Assembly (NCBI GenBank): GCA_016839425.1
Contig: JAEOUI010000128.1
Coordinates: forward strand, 1 to 7,491
From: Promethearchaeota archaeon
GTDB lineage: Archaea > Asgardarchaeota > Lokiarchaeia > Sigynarchaeales > SOKP01
Length of the DNA: 7,491 nt
Direction: 5' to 3'
Shown here: positions 5,430 through 7,491 of the stretch, in pieces
Layout: each line of letters opens with the position of its first letter
How positions within the stretch are numbered: position 1 is the stretch's first letter
Notes under the pieces: generated by a model
The model's database searches: none
Told to the model about the DNA's origin: nothing
Seen by the model: only the letters and a program-made list of their open reading frames with translations
Position numbers and translations under genes: made by a program

Positions 5430-6401
5430 TTATTGGCATTCAAACGATGTTTCCAAGCCTTTTATTAGCACAGTAATAAATTCGTTTATAGGTACTGAAA
5501 TGTTCATCTCTTTTGCATATTTTGATATCCTTCCATTTATAAAATCTATTTCAGTTTTTTTTCCTTTTAAAATATCTTGAAGCATTGAATTCTTATTGGA
5601 TGCTGTATTTTTCGCAACTTCATAAGTTAAGGCAACAAAATCTTTTTCAGAAAGGGAAACGCTTTTTTTTTTAGCAATCATTATTGCTTCTTTTATCGCT
5701 CTTGCCATGAAGTCCTTTAAGCCTTGGTTTTGTAATAATTGTCCGTTTCTTAATCGCGTTAAAGCACCAAAGGCGTTAATACCAATATTAATAAACACTT
5801 TCTCCCAGCATTCTCCGACGATATCTTTTGCAACGATAGTCTCTAAGCCTGCAGTAGATAATAGCGTTTTTAAAGAATCGAGTGCTTTATTTATGATTTC
5901 ATCACTCTTCTTTTTTGCTGGAAATCCTATCTTAGTAATCCCAGTTCCAGTATGAGAAATTCGACCAGCATCTTCTCTTAACGCACCGTTTGTAGTGACC
6001 ATTCTCAGGAGTTTTTTTTCGTCACAATAATTTAAAGCGACTTCCTCGTTTCCAATGCCGTTCTGTAGGAGGATGAGAAAATTACTTTCTGTAATTAATT
6101 TTTGATATTGCTGAAGTGTTATAGCCGAATCATATGCTTTAGTTGTAAGAAAAACAAAATCAAAATGAAGGGAAATATCATTACGCTCTGCTTCTTCAAG
6201 GTTTTCAAAGGCTTTAATATTTTTTACAATAACCGTGGATTCCTCTTTTTGAATAGAAAGTCCCGCTGCTCGAATTGCTTTCACATGCTCTTTTCGTGCA
6301 AATAGGATAACTTCGATCGCTTGCGATTCAGAATTCAGAGTTGCCAGATACCCTCCAAATAATGAACCTATCGAACCTGCCCCAATAATTCCGATACGCA
6401 T
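5430..6401 (-). CDS. panE: 2-dehydropantoate 2-reductase (ketopantoate reductase, PanE/ApbA)
   Basis: NADPH-dependent reduction of ketopantoate to pantoate in coenzyme A synthesis; archaea mostly use this bacterial-type enzyme. Starting at ATG 6401 gives 323 residues. The Rossmann motif GAGSIG occupies residues 7-12. By-eye alignment to E. coli PanE places catalytic Lys176 at Lys201, Asn180/Asn184 at Asn205/Asn209 (EKVFINIGINAFGALT), Asn98 at Asn114 (QNGIGN), Ser244 at Ser272 and Glu256 at Glu284 (SMLQDILKGKKTEID). All key residues are thus present, with matching spacing between the last two. Some family members act on other 2-keto acids, so exact substrate is inferred. A TTG at 6416 would add five residues and sits six bases after GGGGT, so it is a real alternative start. 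The gene follows Hps-RraA by 34 bases on the same strand, probably in one operon. Confidence 0.92.
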   Translation of the reverse strand: MRIGIIGAGSIGSLFGGYLATLNSESQAIEVILFARKEHVKAIRAAGLSIQKEESTVIVKNIKAFENLEEAERNDISLHFDFVFLTTKAYDSAITLQQYQKLITESNFLILLQNGIGNEEVALNYCDEKKLLRMVTTNGALREDAGRISHTGTGITKIGFPAKKKSDEIINKALDSLKTLLSTAGLETIVAKDIVGECWEKVFINIGINAFGALTRLRNGQLLQNQGLKDFMARAIKEAIMIAKKKSVSLSEKDFVALTYEVAKNTASNKNSMLQDILKGKKTEIDFINGRISKYAKEMNISVPINEFITVLIKGLETSFECQ

Positions 6402-6422
6402 GTTATCAGTTGGCAAGGAACG

Positions 6423-6427
6423 ACCCC
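6423..6427 (-). promoter_or_regulatory. SD-like GGGGT before panE, bearing on its start
   Basis: On the minus strand GGGGT lies six bases before a TTG (6416-6414) and 21 bases before the ATG at 6401. The spacing favours TTG, while codon preference and the family's usual first residues (M-x-I-x-I-I-G-A-G) favour ATG. It is a single-mismatch match to GAGGT. Confidence 0.3.
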
Positions 6428-6435
6428 GAACAAAA

Positions 6436-7491
6436 TTACTTTTTTTGTTTTTCCCATTTCTTCAAATAGGTAACTTCTGAAAGTGTAGAGCCCCTCTTTA
6501 TTTCTTCCCTGTACCTATTTTCTTTCTCTAAAACATCTATGGCACGATTAACCATTTCATGAGCCTTCCTTTTAGGAACTACGACTATACCAGAATCATC
6601 ACCAATGATCCAATCGCCTGGTTCAACTTTTTGCCCTGCACATTCGATACCCACATTATTTTCACCTAAACCTCGAGGTTCACCCGCAGTCGGAGTGAAA
6701 TGTCTAGCATAAGCAGGAAATTTCATTTTTCTTATATCGTCAATATCTCGTATCGCACCATCGATGACAACTCCCGAAATACCCTTGGTCTTGCAACTCC
6801 AAGACGCTAATTCGCCCCAGACTGCAATGTCTCCAGCACAAGCGTCAATCACGATAACATCTCCGGGTTGTGCTTCTTCTATTGCTTCTACAGGTTTACT
6901 CCAATCGCCGTTATATGTTCGAACGGTGTAAGCAGGACCGACAAATTTTAAGGGATGCTCCTCCGTACCAATCCACACGGGTTTTAAACCTTTCATTTCT
7001 CCGCTCCTGTGCATTGCGTCGGAAACATTTGGAGCTGAAACTTTCATAAATGCCTCCCTAATATGTGCCTCGTCGTATTTCTTGAAGAGACTTGTTTCTA
7101 CGGCTTTTGCCGATTTGATAGCTTGTTTGATTTGTTTAGCGGATTCTTCAGGATTTTCGGATTTATAAAGCGCCCCTCCAACAATTATAACATCTACACC
7201 GAGTTGTTTTGCGTGTGCGGCAGTTTCGCTGTTAATTCCCCCCGCAATAGCGAGCCACGTGGTAGGTTGGAGTTTTTCCTTTAGAATAGTAGCAACATCA
7301 AGCGTTTTTTCTCCTCCGTAAATTACTTGTTGATCTACTCCAATATGAGAAATGATCATATCAACACCCATAGATTCCAATTCTAATGCTCTTTCAACGA
7401 GTCTATCAGGGGGAATGTCGATCGTATCACAACCAAGCATTACACCATATTTTTTTGCCGCTTCTACGGCTTCAGTTACCGACGCATTATC
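6436..7491 (-). CDS. 3-hexulose-6-phosphate synthase / RraA-like fusion, N-terminus beyond the window
   Basis: The frame stays open to base 7491, and the residues before the ATG at 7440 (ending VEAAKKYGV) are Hps-like, so that ATG is internal; roughly 75 residues are missing. Visible residues 1 to about 130 are the second half of the Hps TIM barrel, with SHIGVDQQ (48-55), AIAGGIN (81-87) and VIIVGGALY (101-109). Hps condenses formaldehyde with ribulose-5-phosphate; in archaea the reverse reaction supplies pentoses. Residues about 142-337 are an RraA/class II aldolase-type domain with GDIAVWGELAS, GVVIDGAIRDIDDI and GDDSGIVVVP. The Arg248-Asp249 pair corresponds to the catalytic R-D of HMG/CHA-type aldolases. 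RraA's bacterial target, RNase E, is not generally found in archaea, and 'demethylmenaquinone methyltransferase' is a doubtful legacy name. The domain's activity is unknown. The gene is richer in G+C than neighbours (32 of 60 in 6781-6840). Confidence 0.93.
   Translation of the reverse strand, partial: DNASVTEAVEAAKKYGVMLGCDTIDIPPDRLVERALELESMGVDMIISHIGVDQQVIYGGEKTLDVATILKEKLQPTTWLAIAGGINSETAAHAKQLGVDVIIVGGALYKSENPEESAKQIKQAIKSAKAVETSLFKKYDEAHIREAFMKVSAPNVSDAMHRSGEMKGLKPVWIGTEEHPLKFVGPAYTVRTYNGDWSKPVEAIEEAQPGDVIVIDACAGDIAVWGELASWSCKTKGISGVVIDGAIRDIDDIRKMKFPAYARHFTPTAGEPRGLGENNVGIECAGQKVEPGDWIIGDDSGIVVVPKRKAHEMVNRAIDVLEKENRYREEIKRGSTLSEVTYLKKWEKQKK

Noticed and set aside
5707..5955. Plus-strand open frame inside panE
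   Set aside because: Antisense to conserved PanE motifs, with no protein-like pattern of its own; the same applies to 6102-6305 and, in Hps-RraA, 7063-7284.
7438..7440. ATG at 7440 as the start of the Hps-RraA protein
   Set aside because: The upstream codons to the window edge encode Hps-like sequence in frame, so this Met is internal and the gene is cut by the window.

Overview
This 7.5 kb window is chromosomal DNA from an archaeon. The clearest evidence is the first gene, an archaeal/eukaryotic-type ribosomal protein uS10, normally the last gene of the archaeal str operon. Other support comes from an archaeal-type inositol monophosphatase/fructose-bisphosphatase, an archaeal-style fusion of 3-hexulose-6-phosphate synthase with an RraA-like domain, AT-rich spacers with few Shine-Dalgarno matches, poly-T tracts after genes, and several non-ATG starts. 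The gene mix would suit a lineage such as the Asgard archaea, but nothing here proves that placement.

Left part, plus strand (1-4199): the 3' end of rps10; an unrecognised 240-residue two-domain protein; an IMPase/FBPase-family phosphatase; an AAG/MPG-type 3-methyladenine DNA glycosylase with its active-site residues in place; a MeaB/ArgK-family G protein that probably starts at GTG 2833; and a 71-residue four-cysteine protein that starts at TTG. Spacers of about 50-170 bases separate these genes, and several hold T-tracts or TATA-like boxes. They look like mostly separate transcription units, not one operon.

Right part, minus strand (4236-7491, read right to left): a Hps-RraA fusion whose N-terminus lies beyond the right edge, a 2-dehydropantoate 2-reductase (PanE/ApbA), and a DUF362-family protein with a cysteine-rich C-terminal domain. 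The first two are about 34 bases apart and probably co-transcribed. The third follows after 90 bases. The two halves converge at about 4200-4235.

Functionally the window mixes translation, base-excision repair, B12-enzyme maintenance (MeaB), CoA precursor synthesis (PanE) and C1/pentose-phosphate chemistry (Hps). No mobile element, CRISPR array, tRNA or rRNA is visible. The least understood items are the 240-residue protein (which also carries a 14-A run), the four-cysteine mini-protein and the Cys-rich tail of the DUF362 protein. They are conserved-looking orphans. I see no clear new multi-gene system.
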